From: Clostridium facile
Lineage (GTDB): Bacteria; Bacillota; Clostridia; Oscillospirales; Ruminococcaceae
Direction of reading: 5' to 3'
Length of the DNA: 64,000 nt
NCBI RefSeq assembly: GCF_014297275.1
Contig: NZ_JACOQK010000001.1
Span: forward strand, 1,922,001 to 1,986,000
Positions 27,944 through 36,840 of this stretch are shown here, in pieces. Below the pieces are notes generated by a model that saw only the letters and a program-made list of their open reading frames with translations, searched no databases and was not told where the DNA came from. The translations under genes were made by a program, and so were the position numbers. Position 1 is the first letter of the stretch; every line of letters starts with the position of its first letter.

Positions 27944-28444
27944 TTATTTCAAAATTTCTACTACGCTCTTACCACGTAATGCAGCAACTTCTTCCGCATT
28001 GCGCAAAGAAGACAAACCTTGGATAGTTGCTTTTACAACATTGCAAGGGTTGTTAGAACGCAGCGCTTTTGTTCTGATATCTTTGATACCAGCAACTTCA
28101 ACAACCGCACGAACTGGGCCGCCTGCGATAACACCAGTACCTTCTGGAGCTGGTTTCATCAAAACACGACCTGCACCGAATTCACCAACGATTTCGTGAG
28201 GGATAGAAGTACCTTTCAGTGAAATCTTAACCAGGTTTTTCTTTGCATCTTCGATGCCTTTGCGGATTGCATCTGGAACTTCACCAGATTTACCCAAACC
28301 GAAACCTACGGTTCCGTTTCCGTCTCCAACTACAACCAAAGCAGCGAATTTAAAAATACGACCACCTTTTACAGTTTTGGAAACACGATTAATCGCAACA
28401 ACTTTTTCTTGCAGATCCAGTTGTGATCCATCTATTCTAGCCAA
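27944..28444 (-). CDS. rpsE: 30S ribosomal protein S5
   Basis: This 166-aa protein guards decoding accuracy at the mRNA entry channel; spectinomycin resistance mutations map to this family. The N-terminal double-stranded-RNA-like part has VVVGDGNGTVGFGLGKSGEV, and RVLMKPAPEGTGVIAGG marks the C-terminal domain. Spacing to rplR is 15 nt. Confidence 0.97.
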   Translation of the reverse strand: MARIDGSQLDLQEKVVAINRVSKTVKGGRIFKFAALVVVGDGNGTVGFGLGKSGEVPDAIRKGIEDAKKNLVKISLKGTSIPHEIVGEFGAGRVLMKPAPEGTGVIAGGPVRAVVEVAGIKDIRTKALRSNNPCNVVKATIQGLSSLRNAEEVAALRGKSVVEILK

Positions 28445-28459
28445 AAGTATACCTCCTCT

Positions 28460-28819
28460 TTAGAACTTGAGGCCGCTTTCGCGGGCTCCAGCTGCTAACT
28501 CAGCAATTCTGCCGTGGTACAGGTAACCGCCTCTGTCAAATACAACAGTTTCAATCCCTTTTTCCAAAGCTCTTTTGCCTACCAGTTCACCAACTTTATG
28601 TGCAGCTTCTTTGTTTCCGCCGAATCCTTCAAATTCTTTATCCATTGTGGAAGCGGAAACCAGTGTAACGCCGTTAATGTCATCTATCACTTGTGCATAG
28701 ATATGCTTAGCGGAGCGGAATACATTCAGGCGTGGGCATGCAGGTGTTCCGGAGATTTTGCCGCGAACTCTGCGATGTCTTCTTAATCTAGCCTTATTGC
28801 TACTAGCTTTGTTCACCAT
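28460..28819 (-). CDS. rplR: 50S ribosomal protein L18
   Basis: This 119-aa 5S rRNA-binding protein has the basic N-terminus ARLRRHRRVRGKISGT, RLNVFRSAKHIYAQVIDD and the end FDRGGYLYHGRIAELA. Located between rplF and rpsE with 15-19 nt gaps. Confidence 0.97.
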   Translation of the reverse strand: MVNKASSNKARLRRHRRVRGKISGTPACPRLNVFRSAKHIYAQVIDDINGVTLVSASTMDKEFEGFGGNKEAAHKVGELVGKRALEKGIETVVFDRGGYLYHGRIAELAAGARESGLKF

Positions 28820-28838
28820 TGTTCAGTCACTCCTTTAA

Positions 28839-29387
28839 CTAACCTTTCGCACCTTTACCGGCTTTACCTTCTTTACGCTGGATATGTTCGTTAACATATT
28901 TAATCCCCTTGCCTTTATAAGGTTCTGGTGGACGTTTTTCACGAACTTCCGCAGCGAACTGACCAACTTTTTGTTTGTCAGGGCCGGAAATGATGATTGA
29001 AGTCTGGTTTGGAACTTCGATGGTAATGCCATCGATTTCACTCATGGTTACCTGATGGGAATAACCCAGGTTCATAACCAGATCTTTTCCCTGTTTTGCA
29101 GCACGGTAACCAACACCGTTAATTTCTAATTCTTTTTTAAAGCCTTCGCTTACACCGATTACCATATTGTTGATCAAAGATCTGGTTAAACCGTGCAGGC
29201 TTCTGTGATCTTTTTTATCACTTGGGCGAGTTACTTCGATGACACCATCGTTTAAAGCAACAGCCATATCTTTGTGGAAATCCATTTCCAAAGTTCCTTT
29301 AGGGCCTTTTACTGTAATGTGGTGGCCGTCAATTTTAACGTCCACGCCAGCAGGAACCTGAATTGGAGCTCTACCTATACGAGACAT
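28839..29387 (-). CDS. rplF: 50S ribosomal protein L6
   Basis: This 182-aa large-subunit protein lies near the factor-binding site. The N-terminus MSRIGRAPIQVPAGV, two similar beta domains and the C-terminal RPPEPYKGKGIKYVNEHI are diagnostic. Its final residues are basic and glycine rich, with the AGKGAKG end. It lies 18 nt behind rpsH. Confidence 0.97.
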   Translation of the reverse strand: MSRIGRAPIQVPAGVDVKIDGHHITVKGPKGTLEMDFHKDMAVALNDGVIEVTRPSDKKDHRSLHGLTRSLINNMVIGVSEGFKKELEINGVGYRAAKQGKDLVMNLGYSHQVTMSEIDGITIEVPNQTSIIISGPDKQKVGQFAAEVREKRPPEPYKGKGIKYVNEHIQRKEGKAGKGAKG

Positions 29388-29405
29388 TCTTGATTCCTCC
29401 TTATA

Positions 29406-29804
29406 CTACCAAATAAATGCCAGAACTTCGCCGCCGCAGTTTGCTTTACGTGCAGCTCTATCAGTCATAATACCTTTCGATGTGGAAACGATAGCGATTC
29501 CAAGGCCTTTCATAACTTTTGGAAGATCTTCACAGCTAGCATAGATTCTAAGACCTGGCTTAGAAACTCTGCGCAGACCAGTGATGATCTGAGATTTATT
29601 TTCACCGTATTTTAAAGTGATACGGATGATACCTTGTTTACCATCTTCAATAATCTGGTAATTTTTAATATAACCTTCATCTACAAGAATCTGAGCAATC
29701 GCTTTCTTCATGTTGGATGCAGGCACATCAACTGTATCGTGTTTTGCTGAATTTGCGTTTCTGATTCGGGTCAGCATATCAGCAATTGTATCAGTGATTT
29801 GCAT
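29406..29804 (-). CDS. rpsH: 30S ribosomal protein S8
   Basis: This 132-aa primary rRNA-binding protein also represses the spc operon in E. coli. The N-terminus MQITDTIADMLTRIRNANSA and the C-terminal STSKGIMTDRAARKANCGGE are typical. I cannot show an S8 operator here. It lies 27 nt behind rpsN. Confidence 0.97.
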   Translation of the reverse strand: MQITDTIADMLTRIRNANSAKHDTVDVPASNMKKAIAQILVDEGYIKNYQIIEDGKQGIIRITLKYGENKSQIITGLRRVSKPGLRIYASCEDLPKVMKGLGIAIVSTSKGIMTDRAARKANCGGEVLAFIW

Positions 29805-29831
29805 ACCGTCAACCTCCTTTGCTCGTGCTTT

Positions 29832-30017
29832 TTACCAGCTGGATTTTTTTACGCCAGGGATTTGGCCTTTATAAGCCAATTCTCTAAAACAGATACGGCA
29901 GATACCGTATTTGCGGAGATACGCATGGGGTCTACCGCAGATTTTACATCTGTTATAAGCACGGGTGGAATATTTAGGCTCCCTTTGCTGTTTTACGATC
30001 ATAGATCTTTTAGCCAT
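29832..30017 (-). CDS. rpsN: 30S ribosomal protein S14, type Z
   Basis: This 61-aa zinc-type S14 has the pattern CKICGRPHAYLRKYGICRIC, with four cysteines that bind zinc. This short form is standard in Gram-positive bacteria. It lies between rplE and rpsH. Confidence 0.97.
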   Translation of the reverse strand: MAKRSMIVKQQREPKYSTRAYNRCKICGRPHAYLRKYGICRICFRELAYKGQIPGVKKSSW

Positions 30018-30032
30018 GTTCTGTATCCTCCC

Positions 30033-30572
30033 TTACTTTTCAAATGGAGCGCCCATCAATGTTAATAATTCACGGGACTCTTCGTCTGTTGTAGCGGTTG
30101 TAACAAAGCAGATGTCCATACCGCGGGTTTTATCGATTTTATCGTATTCAATTTCAGGGAAAATCAATTGCTCTTTCAGACCCATGTTGTAGTTACCTCT
30201 ACCGTCAAAAGAGTTCGGATTGATTCCTCTGAAGTCTCTTACACGAGGAAGAGCAATGTTGAACAGTCTATCAACAAAGTCATACATTTTTTCAGCGCGC
30301 AGTGTTACTTTTACGCCGATATTCATGCCTTCACGAAGTTTAAAGTTCGCTACAGATTTTCTAGCTTTACAAACAACTGGTTTTTGACCTGTAATAGTAG
30401 CCAGGTCATTCATGATAGCATCAATAACTTTAGAGTTATCGCGTGCTTCGCCAGCACCTACGTTGATTACCACTTTTTCAAGCTTTGGAATCTGCATGAC
30501 ACTTTTATAACCAAATTTTTTCATCATTGCTGGAGCAATTTCGCTCTTGTATTGTTCTTTCAGTCTAGCCAT
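30033..30572 (-). CDS. rplE: 50S ribosomal protein L5
   Basis: This 179-aa 5S rRNA-binding protein touches S13 in the small subunit. It has the N-terminus MARLKEQYKSEIAPAMMKKF, PKLEKVVINVGAG and the C-terminal FPEIEYDKIDKTRGMDI motif. Spacing to rplX is 16 nt. Confidence 0.97.
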   Translation of the reverse strand: MARLKEQYKSEIAPAMMKKFGYKSVMQIPKLEKVVINVGAGEARDNSKVIDAIMNDLATITGQKPVVCKARKSVANFKLREGMNIGVKVTLRAEKMYDFVDRLFNIALPRVRDFRGINPNSFDGRGNYNMGLKEQLIFPEIEYDKIDKTRGMDICFVTTATTDEESRELLTLMGAPFEK

Positions 30573-30588
30573 GTCGTACCCTCCTCAC

Positions 30589-30909
30589 TTAAAAAGTAGC
30601 GTCGCATTTTACACAACGACGTTTTTTAGTGCCATCTGCTTCCACTTTGAAAGCAACACGGGTAGCTTTGCCACATTTAGGGCAAACCAACATTACTTTA
30701 GAAGCGTACATTGGAGCTTCTACTTTTAACAGTTGGCCAGCTTCACCCTGGCGTCTTGGTTTCATGTGTTTGGTAGCAATGTTTGCACCTTCCACAATAA
30801 CTTTATTTTCTTTTTTGCTGACTTCCAGTACTTTACCTTTTTTGCCTTTGTCTTTACCGCTGATGATCATTACTTCATCGCCGGTTTTAACGTGCAACTT
30901 TTTAATCAT
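30589..30909 (-). CDS. rplX: 50S ribosomal protein L24
   Basis: This 106-aa assembly-initiator protein has a KOW motif (IKKLHVKTGDEVMIISGKDK, residues 2-21) and GANIATKHMKPRRQGEAG. Its C-terminus keeps CPKC and CVKC pairs, so this version probably binds zinc. The ATG at 30909 has GGAGGTG 9 nt upstream; an earlier GTG lies inside that site and is rejected. Confidence 0.96.
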   Translation of the reverse strand: MIKKLHVKTGDEVMIISGKDKGKKGKVLEVSKKENKVIVEGANIATKHMKPRRQGEAGQLLKVEAPMYASKVMLVCPKCGKATRVAFKVEADGTKKRRCVKCDATF

Positions 30910-30927
30910 GTTAAATTGCACCTCCCA

Positions 30928-31296
30928 TTAAAGTACTTCAGGAGCAAGAGACAAAATCTTCATGTAGTCTTTATCACGAAGTTCCCTTGCAACTGGCCCA
31001 AAGATACGTGTACCTCTTGGGTTTTTATCTTCTCTAATAATAACAGCAGCGTTTTCGTCGAAACGGATGTATGTTCCATCTTCTCTACGAACGCCTTTTG
31101 CTGAACGAACGATTACTGCTTTTACTACGTCGCCTTTCTTGACAACGCCGCCGGGTGTTGCTTTTTTAACCGAAGCAACCACTACGTCACCAATATTTGC
31201 ATACCTTTTACGTGAACCGCCCAGTACGCGAATACACATTAAAGTTTTCGCACCAGTGTTGTCGGCTACTTTCAGGTAAGTTTGCATCTGTATCAC
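30928..31296 (-). CDS. rplN: 50S ribosomal protein L14
   Basis: This 122-aa protein sits at the subunit interface. MIQMQTYLKVADNTGAKTLM starts the typical fold, with RVLGGSRKRYANIGD and the end RDKDYMKILSLAPEVL. I take the GTG at 31296 as the start, because GGAGG lies 8 nt upstream and the family begins MIQ; an ATG three codons later is the alternative. Confidence 0.96.
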   Translation of the reverse strand: MIQMQTYLKVADNTGAKTLMCIRVLGGSRKRYANIGDVVVASVKKATPGGVVKKGDVVKAVIVRSAKGVRREDGTYIRFDENAAVIIREDKNPRGTRIFGPVARELRDKDYMKILSLAPEVL

Positions 31297-31336
31297 AGCG
31301 CGTTCCTCCTTTCGGTATTCCTATCAATTAGTAAAA

Positions 31337-31594
31337 CTATTTAGCCTTTTCCAAAATTGTAACAACTCTCCATCTTTTGTCTTTGGACAGAGGACGGGTT
31401 TCCATTACCTGTACAGTATCGCCGATTTTGCAAGCATTTTGTTCATCATGTGCTTTCAGTTTTACAGTACGTTTTACAATCTTTTTATAAAGGGGGTGTC
31501 TCACATTGTCGACGATAGCAACAACAACTGTTTTATCCATTTTGTCGCTTACAACTTTACCGACACGAGTTTTTCTAAGATTTCTCTCGATCAC
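31337..31594 (-). CDS. rpsQ: 30S ribosomal protein S17
   Basis: This 85-aa OB-fold protein binds 16S rRNA. The N-terminus RNLRKTRVGKVVSDKMDKT and the ETRPLSKDKRWRVV motif identify it. It is 21 nt behind rpmC and 40 nt before rplN. Confidence 0.97.
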   Translation of the reverse strand: MIERNLRKTRVGKVVSDKMDKTVVVAIVDNVRHPLYKKIVKRTVKLKAHDEQNACKIGDTVQVMETRPLSKDKRWRVVTILEKAK

Positions 31595-31615
31595 AGCTTT
31601 ATTCTCCCTTCACAC

Positions 31616-31819
31616 TTAGTTAACGCTTTCCTTTAATTCACGCTCACGAAGAACAGTTTTAATGCGCGCAATATCTTTTTTTACCGCTTTGATGCGCATA
31701 GGGTTCTCGAGCTGATTAACAGCGAGCTGGAAGCGTAAGTTGAAGAGCTCGGCTTTAAGGTCACCCAATTTTTTATTGAGGTCATTTGTAGTCAAATCTC
31801 TGATTTCAACTGCTTTCAT
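31616..31819 (-). CDS. rpmC: 50S ribosomal protein L29
   Basis: This 67-aa two-helix protein lies at the exit tunnel and forms part of the docking site for SRP and trigger factor. Typical segments are LTTNDLNKKLGDLKAELFNL and NPMRIKAVKKDIARIKTVL. Its ATG shares one base with the rplP stop (TAATG), so translation is coupled. Confidence 0.97.
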   Translation of the reverse strand: MKAVEIRDLTTNDLNKKLGDLKAELFNLRFQLAVNQLENPMRIKAVKKDIARIKTVLRERELKESVN

Positions 31820-32244
31820 TATTGCTCACCATCCGTTTCTTCCTTAGTTACGAATTTGCATTTGATTGGAAGTTTGTGCATAGCAAGACGCATCGCCTCA
31901 CGAGCAACTTCTTCTGATACACCTGCAATTTCAAACATAACTCTGCCTGGTTTTACCACAGCTACCCAATATTCTGGAGAACCTTTACCGGAACCCATTC
32001 GAGTTTCCGCTGGTTTTTCCGTAATTGGTTTATCTGGGAAAATTTTAATCCATACTTGACCACCACGTTTGATGTAACGGGTCATTGCAATACGTGCTGC
32101 TTCGATTTGGTTGGAAGTGATCCAAGCTGGTTCGAGAGCTGCAAGACCGTAATCACCATAGGTAACCTTGTTACCTCTCATGGCTTTTCCTTTTAAACGT
32201 CCACGATGAACGCGACGATATTTCACTCTTTTTGGCAACAGCAT
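31819..32244 (-). CDS. rplP: 50S ribosomal protein L16
   Basis: This 141-aa protein helps place tRNA in the A site. MLLPKRVKYRRVHRGRLKG and the GSGKGSPEYWVAVVKPG motif are diagnostic. Its first base is the last base of the rpsC stop, and its stop overlaps the rpmC start. Confidence 0.97.
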   Translation of the reverse strand: MLLPKRVKYRRVHRGRLKGKAMRGNKVTYGDYGLAALEPAWITSNQIEAARIAMTRYIKRGGQVWIKIFPDKPITEKPAETRMGSGKGSPEYWVAVVKPGRVMFEIAGVSEEVAREAMRLAMHKLPIKCKFVTKEETDGEQ

Positions 32245-32951
32245 TACTTGTTACCCCCTTCCCTGCGGGGTCTTCTGCGGTTAGAAGGTCTTCTTCTTGG
32301 TTCTTCTGTGCGAGCCATTTCGCCTTTCAGAACTTCACCTTTGTAAATCCATACTTTAACACCGAGTTTACCATAAGTGGTATCCGCTTCAGCGAAACCG
32401 TAATCGATGTCAGCTCTGATAGTTTGCAGAGGAATTGTACCTTCATGATAAGTTTCAGAACGAGCAATTTCTGCACCGCCGAGACGACCAGATACACAAA
32501 TTTTAATACCTTTAGCGCCTAATTTCATAGTTCTTCCGATTGCTTGTTTCATAGCACGACGGAAGGAAATTCTGCGTTCCAGCTGAGCAGCAATGTTTTC
32601 AGCTGTTAATTGAGAGTTCAGGTCAGGAGTTCTAACCTCAACAATATTGATATTAACTGGTTTACCAATTAATTTTTCGATCTGTGCTTTTAATTTTTCA
32701 ATTTCAGCACCACCGCGGCCGATTACAATACCTGGTTTCGCGCAGTGAATATGAATTTTAGTTCTTACTGCATCACGTTCAATTTCAATTTTAGAAATAC
32801 CAGCTACATACAGGTTCTTTTTAATGAAATTACGCAGTTTGTAATCTTCTACAAGGGTATCGCCGAAAGCGGCTTTACCTGCAAACCAGCGGGAATCCCA
32901 ATCTTTAATAACGCCCACTCTTAAGCCGTGTGGGTTTACTTTTTGACCCAT
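32244..32951 (-). CDS. rpsC: 30S ribosomal protein S3
   Basis: This 235-aa protein lines the mRNA entry channel. MGQKVNPHGLRVGVIKDWDS opens it; a KH domain follows (PGIVIGRGGAEIEKLKAQI, about 74-92), then the S3 C-domain. It ends in a basic RRRPSNRRRPRREGGNK tail. It lies 21 nt behind rplV. Confidence 0.97.
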   Translation of the reverse strand: MGQKVNPHGLRVGVIKDWDSRWFAGKAAFGDTLVEDYKLRNFIKKNLYVAGISKIEIERDAVRTKIHIHCAKPGIVIGRGGAEIEKLKAQIEKLIGKPVNINIVEVRTPDLNSQLTAENIAAQLERRISFRRAMKQAIGRTMKLGAKGIKICVSGRLGGAEIARSETYHEGTIPLQTIRADIDYGFAEADTTYGKLGVKVWIYKGEVLKGEMARTEEPRRRPSNRRRPRREGGNK

Positions 32952-32972
32952 AGTTTACCTCCTCTTTCAGCC

Positions 32973-33308
32973 TTATGCCTTTTCTTTCACAGTTAAAGTA
33001 ACATGTGATGTTCTCTTGAATACACGATATGCTCTACCCTGAGCTCTTGGTCTGATTCTTTTCAGGATTGGACCTGGAGTTACATAACAAGCAGATACAT
33101 AAAGATTATCTTTATCCATGCCGAAATTGTTTTCTGCATTGGCACAAGCGGACTTCAGAAGTTTTTCAAGATCCTCACAAGCAGCTTTAGGTGTGTGCTT
33201 TAAAATTGCCATTGCTTCAGTTGTGTCTTTCCCTCTGATCAGGTCAAGCACAATTTGCACTTTACGAGGTGCAATACGGGTAAATTTTAATTTAGCCGTT
33301 GCTTCCAT
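32973..33308 (-). CDS. rplV: 50S ribosomal protein L22
   Basis: This 111-aa tunnel protein has a hairpin that reaches into the exit channel; erythromycin resistance can map to it. ARKVQIVLDLIRGKDTTEAM and the C-terminal RIRPRAQGRAYRVFKRTSHV are the marks. Spacing of 19-21 nt on both sides. Confidence 0.97.
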   Translation of the reverse strand: MEATAKLKFTRIAPRKVQIVLDLIRGKDTTEAMAILKHTPKAACEDLEKLLKSACANAENNFGMDKDNLYVSACYVTPGPILKRIRPRAQGRAYRVFKRTSHVTLTVKEKA

Positions 33309-33327
33309 TTAAAATCCTCCTTTCGGC

Positions 33328-33612
33328 CTACTTCTTGCCGTTATTTGATGTTTTGGAACCGGCATGTCCTCTGTAAGTTCTGGTTGGAGCAAACTCACCC
33401 AGTTTGTGTCCTACCATGTCCTCTGTTACATATACTGGAACGTGCTTACGTCCGTCATGAACTGCGAATGTATGGCCAACGAAATCAGGGAAAATTGTGG
33501 AAGATCTGGACCAGGTCTTCAAAACTTGTTTTTCACCTTTTTCGTTCATTTCTTGAACTCTTTTTAAAAGAACCGGTTGTACGTAAGGTCCTTTTTTAAT
33601 ACTTCTACCCAT
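33328..33612 (-). CDS. rpsS: 30S ribosomal protein S19
   Basis: This 94-aa head protein pairs with S13. The start MGRSIKKGPYVQPVLLKRVQ and the loop GHTFAVHDGRKHVPVYVTED are diagnostic, ending LGEFAPTRTYRGHAGS. It lies 22 nt behind rplB. Confidence 0.97.
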   Translation of the reverse strand: MGRSIKKGPYVQPVLLKRVQEMNEKGEKQVLKTWSRSSTIFPDFVGHTFAVHDGRKHVPVYVTEDMVGHKLGEFAPTRTYRGHAGSKTSNNGKK

Positions 33613-33634
33613 AACAACTGCCTCCTTTCAACAA

Positions 33635-34468
33635 CTACTTAGCATTTCTGCGTTTTACGATAAATTTGTCGGAGCGATTATGTTTTTTACGGGTTTTGTA
33701 ACCAAGAGCAGGTTTGCCCCAAGGTGTAACTGGTCCTGGACGTCCGATCGGTGATTTACCTTCACCACCACCGTGTGGATGGTCGTTAGGGTTCATAACA
33801 GAACCGCGAACGGTAGGTCTGAAACCTAAGTGACGGGTTTTACCAGCTTTACCAACTTTTACGTTTTCGTGGTCAATGTTGCTAACCTGGCCGATTGTAG
33901 CCATACAGTTAACAGGAACATTTCTCAACTCACCGGATGGTAAACGAACCAGTGCGTAAGCACCTTCTTTTGCCATCAGCTGTGCTGTATTACCAGCACT
34001 TCTTACCAACTGAGCGCCTTTTCCTGGGTACAGTTCAATGTTGTGGATGAAAGTACCAACTGGGATGTTGATTAATGGCAGTGCGTTACCTGGTTTAATA
34101 TCAACTTCAGCACCGCTGCAAACAACGTCGCCAACTTTCAAACCAACTGGAGCAACGATGTAACGTTTTTCTCCATCTTCATATTGGATCAAAGCGATGT
34201 GAGCGGAACGGTTTGGGTCATACTCTAAAGTAAGAACAGTTGCGTTCATATCCGCTTTATCACGTTTAAAATCGATTACACGATATTTTTTTCTGTTTCC
34301 GCCGCCACGGTGACGAACGGTGATTTTACCTGTGTTGTTACGACCGGAATTTTTTTTCAAAGACTCCAACAGGCTTTTTTCAGGAGCAACTTTGGAAAGC
34401 TCAGAGTAATCGGTTACTGTCATATTACGTCTGGAAGCGGTCGTTGGTTTATATGTTTTAATAGCCAC
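33635..34468 (-). CDS. rplB: 50S ribosomal protein L2
   Basis: This 277-aa protein is close to the peptidyl-transferase centre. The C-terminal PNDHPHGGGEGKSPIGRPGP is diagnostic, and the RNA-binding domain has RHRGGGNRKKYRVIDFKR. It is followed by rpsS and preceded by a 73-nt gap to rplW. Confidence 0.97.
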   Translation of the reverse strand: MAIKTYKPTTASRRNMTVTDYSELSKVAPEKSLLESLKKNSGRNNTGKITVRHRGGGNRKKYRVIDFKRDKADMNATVLTLEYDPNRSAHIALIQYEDGEKRYIVAPVGLKVGDVVCSGAEVDIKPGNALPLINIPVGTFIHNIELYPGKGAQLVRSAGNTAQLMAKEGAYALVRLPSGELRNVPVNCMATIGQVSNIDHENVKVGKAGKTRHLGFRPTVRGSVMNPNDHPHGGGEGKSPIGRPGPVTPWGKPALGYKTRKKHNRSDKFIVKRRNAK

Positions 34469-34541
34469 AGTGTTCTCTCCTTCTTAATGGTTTAGCGACA
34501 GCAACTTTGGCTGCCATACATTACCTTGAATAGGTTCTAAA

Positions 34542-34838
34542 TTAGAACATATTCTCGAAGAATTCAATCCCTTTTGAATCTTCTTTCAGGGTTACAATTG
34601 CTTTTTTCCAGTCTGGTTTGTAACCAGCGGTAGCACCCTGACGTACATATCTGCCTTTGCAGTTCATGGTGTGAACTTTGGCAACTTTTACGCCAAACAA
34701 AGATTCAATTGCCCGAGCAATTTCAATTTTGTTTGCAGATTTTGCTACTTTAAAGGTGTATTTCTTTTCCTGCATACCTTCCATGGATTTTTCAGTCACG
34801 ATAGGGCGCAGAATGATATCCTGTGCAGTAACTTTCAT
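34542..34838 (-). CDS. rplW: 50S ribosomal protein L23
   Basis: This 98-aa exit-tunnel protein docks trigger factor and SRP. The marks are IILRPIVTEKSMEGMQEKKY and the C-terminal PDWKKAIVTLKEDSKGIEFF. Its start shares its first base with the rplD stop. Confidence 0.97.
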   Translation of the reverse strand: MKVTAQDIILRPIVTEKSMEGMQEKKYTFKVAKSANKIEIARAIESLFGVKVAKVHTMNCKGRYVRQGATAGYKPDWKKAIVTLKEDSKGIEFFENMF

Positions 34839-35461
34839 TATGCGTACACCTCCTCGATTTTCTGAGCAGCAGCCTGAACAATAATTAATTTATCATTGTT
34901 GAGGATGTCATAAACGTTTAATTCGTTTACTTGTGCTGTTTTCACGCCTTTGATGTTGGATGCGCTTTTAATTACTTTCGCATCAACTTCTGGAAGAACG
35001 ATCAACGCTTTTTTGTCAGCACCCAGTGCGGAGAGCATTGCAACCATATCTTTGGTTTTGTATTCGTTCATTGTGATAGCGTCAACAACAATCAAGTTTT
35101 CTTCTAAAACTTTAGCGGAAAGAGCAGATTTCACTGCTAATCTTTTCACTTTTTTATTCAGAGAATAGCTATAGTCACGAGGTTTTGGTCCCAGTGCTAC
35201 GCCGCCGTGTGTCCATTGTGGAGAACGGGTAGATCCCTGACGAGCATGGCCTGTTCCTTTTTGTCTCCAAGGTTTTTTACCACCACCGCGAACTTCTGTA
35301 CGGGTCAGAGTGGATTGTGTACCCTGGCGCTGGTTTGCCAAGTAGTTGACAACAGCCATATGGAGAACAGCTTTATTTGGCTCAATTCCAAAAACGGCAT
35401 CTGCGAGATCGATTTTAGCAACCTCTTTACCTGCCATATTAAATACTGCAATATTTGGCAT
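34838..35461 (-). CDS. rplD: 50S ribosomal protein L4
   Basis: This 207-aa protein has a loop reaching the exit tunnel (RGGGKKPWRQKGTGHARQGS). In E. coli L4 represses its own S10 operon; the attenuator-like hairpin in the leader upstream of rpsJ makes a comparable role possible here, but this is not shown. It lies 15 nt behind rplC and overlaps rplW by one base. Confidence 0.97.
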   Translation of the reverse strand: MPNIAVFNMAGKEVAKIDLADAVFGIEPNKAVLHMAVVNYLANQRQGTQSTLTRTEVRGGGKKPWRQKGTGHARQGSTRSPQWTHGGVALGPKPRDYSYSLNKKVKRLAVKSALSAKVLEENLIVVDAITMNEYKTKDMVAMLSALGADKKALIVLPEVDAKVIKSASNIKGVKTAQVNELNVYDILNNDKLIIVQAAAQKIEEVYA

Positions 35462-35476
35462 GATGCTTCCTCCTTC

Positions 35477-36112
35477 CTATGCCTTTTTCACACTGTTAGT
35501 GATGGAAACGATACCGCCTTTAGGTCCTGGAATAGCACCTTTAATTGCGATCAGGTTGTTTTCAGCGTCAACTTTTACAACAACCAGGTTTTGAACGGTA
35601 ACGGTTTCAGCACCTAAGTGACCTGCCATCTTTTTACCTTTGTAAATTCTCGAAGGAGAAGATGCGGCACCCATGGATCCTGCTTGTCTAGCAACTGGAC
35701 CAGTACCATGGCTGGCTTTCAGGCTTCTGCTACCGTGACGTTTGATTGCGCCGGCAAAACCTTTACCTTTGCTGGTTCCACAAACATCAACGATGTCACC
35801 TTCTGCAAAGATATCAGCTTTGATGATATCTCCCAGATTGTAAGCATCTGTGTCATCCAGTCTGTATTCTTTCAGTGTTCTTTTTGGAGCTGCGTCTGCT
35901 TTTGCGAAATGTCCAGCCTGTGGTTTGTTCACATTGTGTGGCTTCATATCGCCAAAGCCGATTTGAATTGCCTGGTAGCCATCATTTTCGATTGTTTTCT
36001 TTTGAACAACTACGCAAGGACCAGCTTCAATTACTGTAACCGGAATTACGTTTCCGACTTCATCGAAAATTTGGGTCATACCGATTTTTTTACCGATAAT
36101 ACCTTTTTTCAT
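35477..36112 (-). CDS. rplC: 50S ribosomal protein L3
   Basis: This 211-aa protein binds near the start of 23S rRNA domain VI. MKKGIIGKKIGMTQIFDEVG starts it; a long loop has KGKGFAGAIKRHGSRSLKAS. A 73-nt gap separates it from rpsJ. Confidence 0.97.
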   Translation of the reverse strand: MKKGIIGKKIGMTQIFDEVGNVIPVTVIEAGPCVVVQKKTIENDGYQAIQIGFGDMKPHNVNKPQAGHFAKADAAPKRTLKEYRLDDTDAYNLGDIIKADIFAEGDIVDVCGTSKGKGFAGAIKRHGSRSLKASHGTGPVARQAGSMGAASSPSRIYKGKKMAGHLGAETVTVQNLVVVKVDAENNLIAIKGAIPGPKGGIVSITNSVKKA

Positions 36113-36185
36113 TGTTTCTTCCTCCTATAAGGTTATTGGTTGAGAGGTTCCTCCCAACATGACCTGCTTAGCTTTCGAATCTAAA

Positions 36186-36503
36186 TTAAAGCTTGATTTC
36201 GATTTCTACACCAGCAGGAAGTTCGAGGCTCTGAAGAGCTTCTACAGTTTTGTTAGATGGTCTGAGAATATCGATGAGTCTTTTGTGAGTTCTCATTTCA
36301 AATTGCTCACGGCTATCTTTGTACTTGTGTACCGCACGCAAAATGGTTACTACCTCTTTTTTGGTTGGCAGAGGGATTGGTCCGGACACCTGAGCTCCGG
36401 TGCGTTTTGCGGTTTCAACGATCTTTTTGCAAGATGCGTCGATCAGGTTGTGATCATAACTTTTCAGTCTGATTCTGATTTTTTCTTTGACTGCCACAGT
36501 CAT
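36186..36503 (-). CDS. rpsJ: 30S ribosomal protein S10
   Basis: This 105-aa protein is the first gene of the superoperon, and its namesake S10 also joins NusB in antitermination. KIRIRLKSYDHNLIDASCKK and the C-terminal MRTHKRLIDILRPSNKTVEA mark the family. AGGAGGCG precedes the ATG. The long leader lies upstream. Confidence 0.97.
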   Translation of the reverse strand: MTVAVKEKIRIRLKSYDHNLIDASCKKIVETAKRTGAQVSGPIPLPTKKEVVTILRAVHKYKDSREQFEMRTHKRLIDILRPSNKTVEALQSLELPAGVEIEIKL

Positions 36504-36834
36504 CGCCTCCTAAAAATTTTGTTCAAGGGGGGCTGGACCAAACTTACACGTTGCCGTGTGTTTCGTGCTTGGACATGAAAAAACCGAAAAAACAAATTCT
36601 GTTTTTCCGGAGCATGTTGCAAACACCTATTTTTAACATAAACGCAGTTAATCCTATAGTGCGCAAGTCACCCTAGATTAAACAGCTTGGAAAGCAATGC
36701 TTTCTAGTCCTGCGGTCTGCATGTTAAAAAGATTAAGTTTTGTCGCCCGGTTTGAAATCGGACATACTCCACAGAAATTCCCCACCGCAAGGATGGCCAC
36801 CTTCTGCTTCATCGCATATCTTGTACAGTCATAC
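36504..36834 (-). ncRNA. Structured 5' leader of the ribosomal operon
   Basis: The operon promoter (36841-36868) lies about 330 nt upstream of rpsJ, leaving a long untranslated leader. It holds several hairpins on the minus strand: GTCCG/CGGGCGAC (36740-36761), GGAAAGCATTGCTTTC (about 36689-36705), a G-rich block GGTGGCCATCCTTGCGGTGG (about 36783-36802), and the terminator-like hairpin at 36578-36610. The leader resembles an attenuated ribosomal-protein leader, but I cannot name a family. Confidence 0.6.
36578..36610 (-). terminator. Attenuator-like terminator in the rpsJ leader
   Basis: On the minus strand CCGGAAAAAC pairs over ten base pairs (one G-T) with GTTTTTTCGG around the loop AGAATTT and runs straight into six T. 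It is a good intrinsic terminator sitting about 75 nt before rpsJ. Confidence 0.6.
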
Positions 36835-36840
36835 CTCTAT